A DNA stretch of 64,000 nucleotides. Source: Microcystis aeruginosa FD4 (GTDB lineage: Bacteria; Cyanobacteriota; Cyanobacteriia; Cyanobacteriales; Microcystaceae). The DNA is taken from assembly GCF_009792235.1 (NCBI RefSeq), contig NZ_CP046973.1:3968001-4032000 (forward strand). Reading direction: 5' to 3'. Within the stretch, counting starts at the first letter, position 1. Every line of letters begins with the position of its first letter. Made by a program: the position numbers and the translations under genes. Shown one piece after another: positions 23,534 through 34,460 of the stretch. Below the pieces are notes generated by a model. It saw only the letters and a program-made list of their open reading frames with translations, was not told the origin of the DNA and did not search any database.

Positions 23534-25086
23534 CTCGCTGGTTTAATATTGCCGGTCCCTGTCAAGACGATATCCACTATATGCTCTCTCCCACAGTCAG
23601 ATTACCAGATTTAGAGGAGCTAATTCAACAACGTAGTTATTTTGTCCTTCACGCACCACGACAAACAGGGAAAACCACAGCCATGTTATCCCTAGCAAAA
23701 CAACTTACCGATACGGGAAATTATGCCGCAGTCATGGTGTCAGTGGAAGTAGGAAGTGCATTTAATCATGATCCTACTGCCGCAGAATTAGCAATTTTAG
23801 GAACTTGGTATAATACAATAAATATCCGCTTACCCAAAGAATTGCAACCACCTGTTAAACAATGGCAACAGGAAGAACCAGGAAATAGAATTAATGATTT
23901 TTTAAGAGGTTGGTCAAAAGCTATCAATCGTCCCATAGTATTATTTATAGATGAAATCGACTCTTTACAAGACCAAACATTAATATCAGTTTTACGACAG
24001 TTAAGAGATGGTTTTCCTAATCGTCCAGAAAATTTCCCGACCTCAGTAGGATTAATTGGTTTACGAGATGTGAGAGATTATAAAGTAGCATCTGGTGCTA
24101 GTGATAGATTAAATACATCTAGTCCTTTTAATATAAAAGTTGCTTCTCTGACTATGCGAAATTTTAATCTTGCAGAAGTGGGAGAATTATATCAACAACA
24201 TACAGCATCAACAGGACAAAATTTTACACCAGAAGCAATAGAAACAGCTTATGATTTAACTCAAGGACAACCTTGGTTAGTCAATGCTTTAGCTAAAGAA
24301 ATTGTAGAAAAAATGGTAAAAGATAGAAATATTGCTATTACAAAAGAACATATTTTAACAGCTAAAGAAATATTAATTGCTCGTCAAGATACTCATTTAG
24401 ATAGTTTAGCTGAACGGTTAAGAGAACCAAGAATAAAAGCTATTATTGAACCAATGTTAGCAGGTTTAGAATTAGGAAATATCCCGAATGATGATATTCA
24501 ATTTGTCATTGATTTAGGATTATGTAAAATGCACCCTTATGGAGGATTAACTATTGCTAATCCCATTTATCGGGAAGTGTTACCCAGGGTGTTAACGGTG
24601 ACACCAATGGCTTCTTTACCAATGATTGCACCCACTTGGTTAACCCCAGAGGGTGAATTAAATATTGATGGTTTATTAACAGCATTTCTCAAGTTTTGGC
24701 GACAACAGGTCGAACCGTTATTAGGTAGTACAAGCTATCATGAAATTGCCCCCCATATAGTATTAATGGCTTTTTTACATCGTGTGGTTAATGGTGGGGG
24801 AGTTTTAGAAAGGGAATATGCAATTGGTAGTGATAGAATGGATCTATGTCTGCGTTATAAAGATGTAATTTTAGGGATTGAATTAAAAGTATGGCGGGAT
24901 AAAAAACGTGATCCTCAAGCTGATGGAATTGAACAATTAGAATCTTATTTAGGACGTTTGGGATTAGATTTTGGTTGGTTATTTATCTTTGATAGGCGGA
25001 AAAATGCTTTACCAATGGAAGAAAGGTTATCAACTGAGGTTGTGGTGACGGAAAATCAACGGAAAATTACTGTGATTCGGGCGTGA
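23530..25086 (+). CDS. AAA-type ATPase with C-terminal PD-(D/E)XK-like domain
   Basis: The 518-residue protein has a P-loop ATPase of the AAA_14/AAA-like type: N-terminal MTRWFNIAGPCQDDIHYMLS, Walker A APRQTGKTT (near 44-52), Walker B VLFIDEIDSL (near 138), then sensor region VGLIGLRDVRDYK and a helical winged domain (LTQGQPWLVNALAKEIVEKM). The C-terminal 130 residues contain YAIGSDRMDLCLRYKDVILG and IELKVWRDKKRDPQADGIEQ, a D...ExK pattern of PD-(D/E)XK nucleases. Such proteins are abundant in Microcystis-like genomes, and some groups are thought to be mobile. Function unknown. The start overlaps the vapC stub. Confidence 0.8.
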   Translation: MTRWFNIAGPCQDDIHYMLSPTVRLPDLEELIQQRSYFVLHAPRQTGKTTAMLSLAKQLTDTGNYAAVMVSVEVGSAFNHDPTAAELAILGTWYNTINIRLPKELQPPVKQWQQEEPGNRINDFLRGWSKAINRPIVLFIDEIDSLQDQTLISVLRQLRDGFPNRPENFPTSVGLIGLRDVRDYKVASGASDRLNTSSPFNIKVASLTMRNFNLAEVGELYQQHTASTGQNFTPEAIETAYDLTQGQPWLVNALAKEIVEKMVKDRNIAITKEHILTAKEILIARQDTHLDSLAERLREPRIKAIIEPMLAGLELGNIPNDDIQFVIDLGLCKMHPYGGLTIANPIYREVLPRVLTVTPMASLPMIAPTWLTPEGELNIDGLLTAFLKFWRQQVEPLLGSTSYHEIAPHIVLMAFLHRVVNGGGVLEREYAIGSDRMDLCLRYKDVILGIELKVWRDKKRDPQADGIEQLESYLGRLGLDFGWLFIFDRRKNALPMEERLSTEVVVTENQRKITVIRA

Positions 25087-25197
25087 GTGTTTCCAAAACT
25101 CACTGTTTATGTTACATTTCATTAACGCATCCTACAGGATTAACTTTTAGAATTTTGCTAAACTAGAAATAGGTAGAAAACAAGGAAATATAAAGTT

Positions 25198-25470
25198 ATG
25201 ACAGTTGCTAATTCATCAATTTCTCAACAATACACACTTGATATTGAACCAGAAGGACGTTTAACTTTACCCCAAGAAATCCAACAAATTCTTAATTGAG
25301 AATCTGGAGATAGATTAATCTTAACTCTGGAAGATAGCGGCAAACTCCAATTAGTCAGCCTCAAACAAAAAGTTAAAAAATTAAGAGGTTTATTAAAAGA
25401 TAAATCACCTGATAGAAATTTAGTAGATGAACTTATTCAAGAACGCAGACAGGAGTATTTAAGTGAATAA
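25198..25470 (+). pseudogene. AbrB-type antitoxin with premature stop
   Basis: The frame reads MTVANSSISQQYTLDIEPEG, then RLTLPQEIQQILN, a TGA at 25297-25299 and ESGDRLILTLEDSGKLQLVS...RRQEYLSE with a stop at 25470. The G-R-TLP-EI-Q-L...GD-L-L pattern is AbrB/MazE-like. The TGA probably replaces a GGA (one-base change). A vapC start (GTG 25463) overlaps its end. Confidence 0.75.
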
Positions 25471-25592
25471 ATCTGTGTTAGATGCTGCTGCCTTTTTAGC
25501 TTATCTTAGAGATGAAACAGGAGCAGAAATTGTAGAAAATGCCTTGATTAATGGGTGTTATAATCGAAAACCCAGAACCCGCAAGATTTCTT
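25463..25592 (+). pseudogene. VapC PIN-domain toxin, truncated
   Basis: GTG 25463 begins MNKSVLDAAAFLAYLRDETG, then AEIVENALING, the PIN N-terminus (VLDAAAFLAYL with catalytic aspartate). Homology stops at about 25556, and the duplicated Uma2 end follows from 25593. It is inactive. Confidence 0.7.
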
Positions 25593-25690
25593 GGGCGCTC
25601 GATTAGCTATTCAACAGCTTTAAATTCTCTCCAGGTTAAGTCACTAATTAAAATTGGTTCTGCTTCTCGTTCAATCAATGTAGTTATCTT
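25593..25690 (-). pseudogene. Duplicated N-terminal end of the Uma2 gene
   Basis: Bases 25593-25690 match the first 97 bases of the Uma2 gene (22202-22299) with a handful of changes; the ATG position reads CTT on the complement. The rest of the gene is absent. It marks a recombination point next to the vapC remnant. Confidence 0.85.
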
Positions 25691-26117
25691 GATATCATTT
25701 GAAAAATATCATAGTCTGACAAACTACCCTTAATCATACCATAGCCAGTAAACCTTTTGAGAATACCAAATTATCAGACCTTTTGTAAAAATCAAAAATT
25801 GTTGTTAGGATTAGGAGTCAGTAGTCAGGAGAATTAAGAATGAATAATAATCAATTAAATGGTCTATTTACATATTTTATGCCATTTAATCCTTATTTTT
25901 GACGTTTTTGAACCCTCAAAAATTAATTAGGGCTGGCTGAATAATGGTAAAACCCTTTTAAAATAAGGCTTTTTGACCTGTTAAAATCCGATGTTCATGC
26001 TGCGAAAATAGGATTGGGACATTCAAAAACCTGGCATTATCCTTTTTATAGTACATACGCTAGTATAAAAAAGAAGGCAACAAAGCCTGAAACTCCTGAC
26101 TCCGTTCGGCGGTTTCT
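25691..26117. other. Gene-free stretch with repeat fragments
   Basis: It includes a GTCAGTAGTCAGGAGAA-type unit and nearby bases that are also found after psaK (8440-8525), and a MITE end (AGGGCTGGCTGAATAA, 25928). No gene is supported. Confidence 0.6.
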
Positions 26118-26400
26118 AGCGTACGCCCTTTCTTCGATAAGAGCGGTAATCCCTTTGAGTTCTTTTTCTAGGGATAATGTTCACCCTGTTACATTATGGG
26201 CGCAAGCGTTGCGCCCCTACCGCCGCGCGTGGTGTGATTGGTAGGGGCGTATAGCGTACGCCCTTTCTTCGATAAGAGCGGTAATCCCTTTGAGTTCTTT
26301 TTCTAGGGATAATGTTCACCCTGTTACATTATGGGCGCAAGCGTTGCGCCCCTACCGCCGTGCGTGGTGTGATTGGTAGGGGCGTATAGCGTACGCCCTT
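26118..26400. repeat. 135-bp tandem duplication
   Basis: A unit of about 135 bases beginning GCGTACGCCCTTTCTTCG occurs at 26119 and 26254 and starts a third time at 26388, where it continues into the Rpn-type gene remnant. Each unit contains the inverse pair GGGCGCAAGCGTTGCGCCC and TACCGCC/GGTAGGGGCG. The duplication appears to have copied the end of the remnant gene and its flank. Confidence 0.85.
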
Positions 26401-26570
26401 TCTTCGATAAGAGCGGTAATCCCTCTGAGTTCTTTTTCTAGGGATTCAGGAATTTTTGTCCAATCAATTAATTGGTGAACTTCGGGAAAGAAAAAGCATA
26501 AAAACTCTTCAAAATACTCGCTTAATGCTTCTTTCCAGGGTTCATCATAATTGGCGGTTGTTCGGTTCAA
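26352..26570 (-). pseudogene. Rpn-family nuclease / PD-(D/E)XK transposase, N-terminal fragment
   Basis: The reverse strand reads NRTTANYDEPWKEALSEYFE, then EFLCFFFPEVHQLIDWTKIP and ESLEKELRGITALIEE, the conserved N-terminus of cyanobacterial Rpn-like proteins (a full relative lies at 40247-41239). A TTG at 26570 could be the start; the open frame itself extends to 26663. After about 75 residues the sequence enters the 135-bp repeat and stops. It is truncated. Confidence 0.7.
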
Positions 26571-26649
26571 GAGCTGCCTAACGAACCCTACAATATCTGT
26601 TGTATTATCTAATAAAAACCACAGAGACACAGAGGACAGAGAATTAACC

Positions 26650-29600
26650 TTAAACCAATACAACTATATCAGAGGCGGAAATACTGGGTTTAGAACTAAG
26701 AGTTGCAATTTGAACGGGTACTAATATGTTTGTCCCATCAGCATCGAAGGAAAGAACCCCATTAATTATGTTATAAATAAAGCGATTGCTGGCATTTAAT
26801 GCAGTTGTTCCTAACACAAATTGAGCGGTTGTAATCGCAACTCCTGCGGCTAAACCACCGCCAAAACCCGCAGCAGAGACAGCAATTTTATCCCCCTGAC
26901 TGGAGAGGAAATCAGTAATTGTGTCAATCCCTTCATTGCGGTTGTTGAAGGTGAAGCGATCGCCACCTGCGCCTCCCGTTATGGTATCATTACCTAAGCC
27001 ACCAATTAGAATATTATTGTCCGCAGTACCGGTGATAATATCATCGTTTGATGACCCGATAATGGGTTCTGGGACGTTAGCAGAAACTGCTAGACTACTA
27101 GCTATATTGGGTAAGGGATTACCAATCTGATTATCACTATTAAAGTCTTGTTGGAAGTTGGTTTCTTGGGTGAAAGCTTCCGATGAGTTTAATCCCCACC
27201 ATCCGGTTGAAGATTGCCAATTCCAGTTATTATCTAAACTCCACAGATGCAGATAATTACCATCGTTATATTTCCATAAAACTTGATTGACTCCGTTGAC
27301 AGTTTCTGCTGCTAGAGTTTGCCAACCTGAATAGATATCTGTGGTAATCTGAGTCCCACTTATATTGATGGCGATGGGATTGTTATTACCAATTTGGGTG
27401 TAGAGTTTGTTAGTTGTGTCTTTGACTAATTTGGTGTTACCAACTGCTTCCACTGGTGTGTGAAAAATAGTATCGGAAACATAGCTAAAGTAACTGGCTG
27501 TGAGACTTAATGCTTTATTGTTGTTGATGATGGCAATAAGTTCATCAGGTTCATTTCCAGGTTTGTTGATGTAGAGGTTGGTATTAGCACCTGAAACTGT
27601 CAACAGATAGTCGCTACTTGAACCGTTAAGCTGAATAATATCATCTGTGGGATTAAAATCAGTGATTAAGGCGTAATCGTTGTCACCTGCGGAGGTTATA
27701 TTTCCATCATCGTAGCCAATCCAAGTTTTATCACCGAGGATAAATGTATCTCGTCCAATTCCTCCTGTAAAAGTATCAATTTCTCCTTTGCCAGTTCCCC
27801 CTTGAATACTATCATCGCCTTTGCCTCCATCAATAGTGACACTAAATGCACTGCTGTTGGTGAAGGTGTCGTTACCATCGTTACCTAGTGCCATTTCTAA
27901 TTTAGTTGTACCTAAATCTAGGGTAATTCCGTTAGGTGTGGTGACAATGGAAATATCGGTTCCGTCGCCTCCGTCAATTTTGGTGTCTTGTGCGTCGATG
28001 TAAAGTAAATCGTCTCCTGCACCTGCTATGATTTGATCTGCACCTTCACCGCCGATTAACCAGTCATTTCCGCTATTTCCTGTCAATTTATCGTTACCTG
28101 CTTCTCCCGAAAGGAAGACATTACGGGTGTCAGTGGTGTAGAGGGTATCGTTACCGGTGTTGCCGCTGGCCACTTGTACGTTAGCGGTAGCAATATTAAG
28201 ATTTAATGGGGTTGTTTGTTTATGAATTAATAAGGAGGCAGCTTGATCATTTTCTGCGACAATTTGGATACCTGTAGCGGTTTGAATGACTTTAAAGCCG
28301 GTTTGAGTGACAAGGAAGGCGACATCAGAGATTTCCCCTCCAGTACCATCAGCGCGGTTGAAGAATGAGCGTTTTTTGATAATATTGCCGTCTTGGATGC
28401 TTTCAGATGCGATCGCATTGAGGTTAATACTGGTAATATTATGTTGTGCTAGGGTTTTTAGTTCGTTGGGTTGACTGATACCGTCTTGATTTAGGTCTTG
28501 CCAGACGAGAATTTGATTAAATTGGGTATCTGTGCTGGAAATTATGCCGTTATTGTTAGTATCGTAGGTTTTTAAGGCTTCTAGTCCACTATTGGCTGAT
28601 CCGTCTTTAAAGTATTCTGAGAAGATTTCGGTAATATTATTGATTGTACCGTCATGGTTTAAGTCAACAGTTAATAATCCGTCATTTGTCCATGAAACAT
28701 TTTCTGAATAACCATCTGCATCAATATCAAAACGAATTAAAGAATTATCAAGATTAATGAGTTTGATTCCATTGTTATCTAAATCAACGATCAAGGGATC
28801 TATCTGCGTTGTTGTCCAAGTAATAGGTTTAATCGCTAATTGAAAGAGAATATCTACTAAACCAGTTGTTGCTTCTAAATCAAAATCAAAAATTTCTTCA
28901 ACTGTTCCAGGTATTCCAACTCCTGTAATTGCTGACAATACTATACTCTCAATTCCAAAAACAGATTTATTATAACTTGGAACTTTTATGTTTGTTTGAT
29001 TAGATTCTTCATTAAATTTAAGGTCGAGAGTAGAAGTAACATCATGGAATGCTGTTCTTTGTCTCCATTTATCACTTAAGGTGGCTTCCACATTTAAACC
29101 ATAATCCACTATCCCAGTAATTCCTAGTCCTGCTTGATGCTTTGATATTTCTTCTACGGGAATGCCTGTTAAAAAGTGTAAAATAGCTCTAGCATCTTGA
29201 TGTGCTGAAAAACTTTCATAGTTTGGATACTTATCCTGAAAATACTTGTTCTCTTGTTTTTCTAGGTCAGTTTGGAAATCTCCTATTTTCAGTTTGCTTG
29301 TCTTTATTAGTTGTTGTGCTGTTACTTTTGGATTAAAAATAATCCAACTTAAAAATGTCTGCTGTAATTCCTCTTGAGTAAAATTACTAGATGACATTTG
29401 AGTAAAATCGAAATTTTTGATACGCTGTATTATACCAGATAAAACTTCTTCTACTTCTTTGACGTTTAGTGATTCTGAGTTTGGGCTATTTGCTGTTATC
29501 TTAATTGCTAATTGTTTAATAGTTTCTTGATCAATAGACTCAAGTTCAATAGGAGAAGTTTTAGGTAGTTCATATTTACTATAATTAATCGCACCATTGG

Positions 29601-32600
29601 CTATTTGTTGAATCCCTTGTAACCATCCTTCCAAGCTTCCGTCATCTGCTATTGTGTTGATTCCTGCGACTAAGTTTACCGATAGTTCAACAGAACGAAG
29701 GATATCGGTGACTTCGCTTGCTAAGGTATTGTTAGCAATAAAATCTAAATTTTTTCCTAGTGTCACCGCAGCATTTAAGAAACTAGATGTTGCAGCTAAC
29801 CAATTATCTTCTTCGGCTAAATGAACGCCAGAATTAACACTTAAAGCTGCTTGTGATAAATAACTATATTCAGATAAGCCAGACACAGGAATAGCAGCAT
29901 TAAAAAGGTTCAATAATCCTGTTAGATTATCTCCCGACTCAATGGCTTTATAACCATAATAAAGACCAGATGCTACAGTATTAATATTTTGATAATATTG
30001 AATACCGTCATCTAATCCTAATTTTGCTATTTGTGCCAGTTGTTCAGTTTGACTAAGAGTTTCAGAGGCGCGAATTGCTTCCTTAGAAAACTGAAGATCA
30101 GCGGTATAAGCACTAATAACTGCCATTCCTGCATTAAAGATTGCTCCTTGCCAATCTCCATTGTAAGCTGCTTGAACAGCACTTAAAGATGCACTAACTG
30201 CTGATAAAGTAGTGCTAAGAGCCGTCTGAACGAGAGTACCAGCAGCTAAGGATGCACCTGCGGTCATAACAACAGCAATAGTGCTAATTATCAGGGTAGC
30301 AGTCCCTAAAACTTCATTGACAAAGGCTTTCTTTCTGATTTCTCTTTCTTTAACTCGCCCCTCAATAATCTGACTCAAAAGCTGTTGAGATTGTCGCGCC
30401 AAATCATCAGATAAAGTAACTGCACCCTGAGCATAACCAATCTTATAAAGTATCTCTAAATTCTGCTGATTGAGTAATGTTTTCTCTTGGTCTAATACTC
30501 CTGTCTTCTGAATCTCATCATAAAGAGCTTTACTCGCACCTTTTAGGTCGGTTTCTGATTGTTTCAGAATGCCTAAATATTGCTGTTCTTCTTGGTCTAA
30601 TTTAGTAATTTCTGCGTTCAGTTTATTATTTTGTTCAATTAAACCATCAACTGTCTTCAGTAAATTATCCTGAATAGTTGCTGCTTCTTTCCCCTGTAAA
30701 GCTGCATTAATATCTTGACGAGTTGCTGTTAATATGCTCTGCAATTCACTGGGTAAGTTGGGCTGTTTTTGTTTGAGGGCATCTAAATCAGCTAAGATGC
30801 CAGCGAGTTGTCCTTTATAGTCAGCTTGGGTGATGATATTTTCAATGGGATTAATGCCTAAATCGGTGCGGAGGTTGTTAATCGCTTGCTGTAGAGCTTC
30901 TTCGGTATTAAGCTGGTTTAGTTGTTCAAGTTTAGTAACAGCAATTTGACGGTCTCTTTGAATATCTAACCGTTGTTTTTCTAACTGTGCAGCAACGGCA
31001 TCATCAATCAATTGACCGCGTTTTTTGGCGATTTCCTGTTCTAATTGTGCCTGTGCCAAATTGAATTTTTCAACGGAAAGGACTTGCAATAAAGTTTGAT
31101 TTGTCCAGTCTTTGAGTTGGGACAGGGCATCAATGCGAAATTCGGCAACAGCAATTTCTTGTTTATGGGCCTCAATCGCTTGTTGAGAGTTGCCAATACT
31201 TTGCTGAAGTTGTGCCAATTCTTGGGTGGCGAGGGCTTTTTGTCCGTCTAAGAGGGTAATTTGACTTTCGGCGGCTTGGCGCAAGGCGGTAAACTGGCTG
31301 ACTTGTTGTTGTGCCTGTTGTTGTAATTGCCGATATTCCTGCATTTGGGCATAATATTTGTCGGCTAACAGTAAATCTTCCGGGCGGGCGATTCCTCCCG
31401 AACAACCGCCCCCTTTATCGCTGGCTAAGTCTCGATAGTCTTTGTAATAGAGTTCGGCAGCCGTAGCCATGTTGTTGGCGTTGGCAACTTCGAGGAGTTT
31501 GGCGGCTTCTTGGCTTCCGGCATCGTTGGCTTGTTTAAGGATGGTGAGGAGTTGGCTTTCGATGCCGTTGAGGGTTTGGCGTTTAGTAGTTGCTTGAAGG
31601 GTGTAGTTTTTTTCGAGTTCGGTGGCTTCTAGTAGTCCTTTGAGTGCCTGTTGTTTGTCTTTGATGGCGGAGAGATATTTGTCGTTTTGCAGCAAGAGGG
31701 AGGCTTGCAGGTCTTCCATGACTGCGGTAAGGGCCTGGCTGCTGGCTTCGGCTTGTTCTGCCAGTTTTTGGACTTCGGCGAGGGTTTTACGGGTGTCGGT
31801 GAGTTGTTGTTCGAGGGTGCTGGTGTCTTTGTCGGGGCTGGCGAGGGTGGCATCAAGGAGTTGATACTCGGTGAGGAGTACCTGTTCTTGGGTTGAGAGG
31901 AGGGTTTGTTTTTGGGTGAGGGTGGCTTGTTGGGCGGTGAGGACGGTTTGTTTTTGGGTGAGAAGTTGGATAGATTGGTCTAATTGGGCTTGTTGGGTGA
32001 GTAAAGTGTCTTTATTGTCTCCGGTGGCGGTGGTGAGTTGTTGGGCGATGGTTTGCCGTTGGCTTTGGAGTTGAGTGATGAGGGTTTGGGTTTGGGTAAG
32101 TTCGTCGGCGAGGTCGGTGGTTTGTTGGATTGCCCAATTTTTGGCGGCGGTGATGTCTTGTTGCAGGAGTTGGGTTTGGGTTTGCAGTTCGGCGCGTTTT
32201 TGCAGGACGCTGTTGAGGGCGTTTAGGTAGTTGTCTTTGCTGGTTTGATATTCGCTGGTTTCTTTTTGGACGTTGGTGGTGGCGGTGGCTGCGTCTTGGG
32301 TTGCCAGTTGCAGTTGGGTTTGCAGAATGGGGAGGAGTTTTTCCCAGTCGTTTATTTGGGCGATTTTATCTTCGCTGAGTTTTCTTTCGGCTTCGAGTTG
32401 TTGCAGGAGGTGGATAAATTCGCTTTGGCTGAGGGCGGCTTCATTGGCGACGGTGTTGGCTTTGTTCCATTGGTCGAGGATGGTGGTGGTGGTGTCTTTG
32501 TTGAGGGTGTCGGTTTGGACTCCTTTGAGGAGTTGGTCGGCGTGTTGTCGGAGGGCGGTGGCTTGTTTGGTGTAGGTGTCCCAGATTATCCAGTTGTGGT

Positions 32601-33242
32601 CAACGTGGGTGATAGCTGTCCATTCAGTTTTACTTTTAAATAGTCCGCGTTTTTTATAGCTACGCCATTCTGTCCAAGTGGGTCCTTGTTTGCGGCTTTG
32701 TTCCCAATAGAAGGCGGATTTTTCTTGATACCAGTCGGCTTGGGAAATGGAGGCGGCGGCTTCGGCTTGTTTTTGGCTGATGCTGTTTTTGAGTTGGTCG
32801 ATTTGTTGTTGGGTTTGGTTTTGTTGGTCGCTGATTTGTTGTTGGAGGGTGGCGAGGGTGGTGGGGTTGTTGAGTTCGGGGTAATATTGATTACGGAGAT
32901 TTTCGAGGTTTTTTGTAGCTAAATAAGTGGCTAAATTTCTTTTACCACCACTATTCCACACCACAACATAATCTTGTTTTCCATCCCCATTAATATCAGC
33001 AAATTCTCCTAAATCTTTTCCTGTTGTATCAGCAATGAAATACCCTACCGATGCCGTGTTGATATATTCCGAAAATGTTCCATCTGCTTTAGCTAAATAA
33101 GTGGCTAAATTTCTTTTACCACCACTATTCCATACCACAACATAATCTTGTTTTCCATCCCCATTAATATCAGCAAATTCTCCTAAATCTTTTCCTGTTG
33201 TATCAGCAATGAAATACCCTCCCGATGCCGTGTTGATATATT
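26650..33242 (-). CDS. 3' part of the giant gene: coiled coil and RTX, now without its own start
   Basis: After the last FG-GAP unit there is a coiled coil of about 900 residues (Q/L/T/A-rich, with LEQQLTDTRKTLAEVQKLAE and many like it), an alanine/glycine-rich hydrophobic region (TLIISTIAVVMTAGASLAAG) that could insert in a membrane, a region of mixed character, the Ca2+ domain DPLIVDLDNNGIKLINLDNS with DLNHDGTINN and DTNNNGIISS, RTX repeats (GNSGNDWLIGGEGADQIIAG), a W-rich domain (GWQTLAAETVNGVNQVLWKY) and a final RTX block (NILIGGLGNDTITGGAGGDR) ending DIVVLV. A GTG at 33138 is the first start in frame. Expression after the insertion is doubtful. Confidence 0.8.
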
Positions 33243-34460
33243 AGAACTCTTGCAAATTAATTATATGTTATAATGATGGGTTAACTAATTTTCCCCAAAA
33301 AATTAGTTAATCAGTACATTCGTCCTGAATAAAAACTTGAAGTTTAACTTTTAACTCAAAACTCTTTAGAGCTGCTTTAATTTGGTTATCAAAACCTCTT
33401 TATTTAAGCGGCACAAACTATCTCAATTATAAAAATTGAGAATAAATTCTCCTTGACTTGATTAATCTTTAGGCAACTTTTAAGAAGCTGCTATACCTAT
33501 CCCTAACTCACAGTTATAAATAGCCGCCAACAAGTTAACTCTTAAACTATATCTTCGACGACGATTCCGATATTTACAGGATAAGATTTTAAAGATTTTG
33601 AGTTTCCTATTTATATGTTCAATGATAATCCTTTCTTTAGCTAAAGCCTTGTTATACTCTTTTTCTAACTCTGTTAATTTTCTATTTTTCGATTTCTTTT
33701 TCGGTGTATAACTATTACTATGGTATGCAGCTATTCCCTGATAACCACTGTCTTCTATGCTGGTAGTTAAAGGATGAAAACGAACTCGACTTTTTTTAAA
33801 TAAACTAAAATCATGACCTCTACCTTTCCCACAGAAGACACAGATAATTTCCTCTGTATTTTGATCAGCTACTAATTGGGATTTTAAAGTATGATAACCT
33901 CTTTTACCCGAAAAAAAATCTTTCTGTTTCTTTTGGGGGCGTTCAATGGGAGTTTCCGTTACATCCATTACCGTTATGACCGGTATCTCTGCTTGATTGA
34001 GTAAAGCTTTTTTTCCTTTTAAACGGAAGTTTCCCGATTGTAAAAGCATTTTTTCCGTCTTATTTACAATCCGACATATAGTTGATTCTGATAGTTCCCA
34101 GCTTGTACCAATGTGAAAATATGTTCTATATTCTCGCCAATATTCTAACGTTACTAAAACTTGTTCTTCTATAGATAGTTTAGGTTTCGGTCCCCTTTTA
34201 GATGGTGAATTAGAGTCGGCTTCAACACTTTTTACTGATTCTACCATCTTTCTATATGTTTGTTTGTACACACCGAAACGGCGTTTGAATTGTTCATCTG
34301 ATAAGTTTTGATAATCCATAATTTTGCTAATAAACATAGCAAAATTATAGATGATTTCCTGACCTAAGATCACATTTTATTCTTTTTTCCACTTCAATCT
34401 AAGAATTGAGAAAAAAGCAAAACCTTATATTATACCATAAAAAAATTATGCAAGAGGTCT
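33243..34460 (-). mobile_element. IS5-family element of ISL2 type
   Basis: The 1218-bp element has ends AGAACTCTTGCA and AGACCTCTTGCA (reverse of the right end) and is flanked by ATT on both sides (33240-33242, 34461-34463), matching the ANT target duplication of the ISL2 group. One transposase gene is inside. The undisturbed target sequence GATATATTCCG occurs in the neighbouring repeat units, which proves the insertion point. Confidence 0.85.
33480..34319 (-). CDS. IS5-family (ISL2-type) DDE transposase
   Basis: ATG 34319 gives about 279 residues (MDYQNLSDEQFKRRFGVYKQ); the frame opens 18 codons earlier. An N-terminal HTH (LSIEEQVLVTLEYWREYRTY, GTSWELSESTICRIVNKTEK) precedes a DDE_Tnp_4 core: first D in TVMDVTETPIERPQKKQ, second D in SIEDSGYQGI, and E in KERIIIEHINRKLKIFKIL. 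HSNSYTPKKKSKNRKLTELE is typical between the last two. All catalytic residues are present and the ends are intact, so it may be active. Confidence 0.9.
   Translation of the reverse strand: MDYQNLSDEQFKRRFGVYKQTYRKMVESVKSVEADSNSPSKRGPKPKLSIEEQVLVTLEYWREYRTYFHIGTSWELSESTICRIVNKTEKMLLQSGNFRLKGKKALLNQAEIPVITVMDVTETPIERPQKKQKDFFSGKRGYHTLKSQLVADQNTEEIICVFCGKGRGHDFSLFKKSRVRFHPLTTSIEDSGYQGIAAYHSNSYTPKKKSKNRKLTELEKEYNKALAKERIIIEHINRKLKIFKILSCKYRNRRRRYSLRVNLLAAIYNCELGIGIAAS

Noticed and set aside
26014..26244. 76-codon frame in the 135-bp repeat region
   Set aside because: It runs through duplicated non-coding sequence and has no family resemblance.
31172..32922. Long + strand frames in the coiled-coil region of the giant gene
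   Set aside because: The Q/L/T/A-rich codons of the real gene leave few stops on the opposite strand; products are low-complexity.
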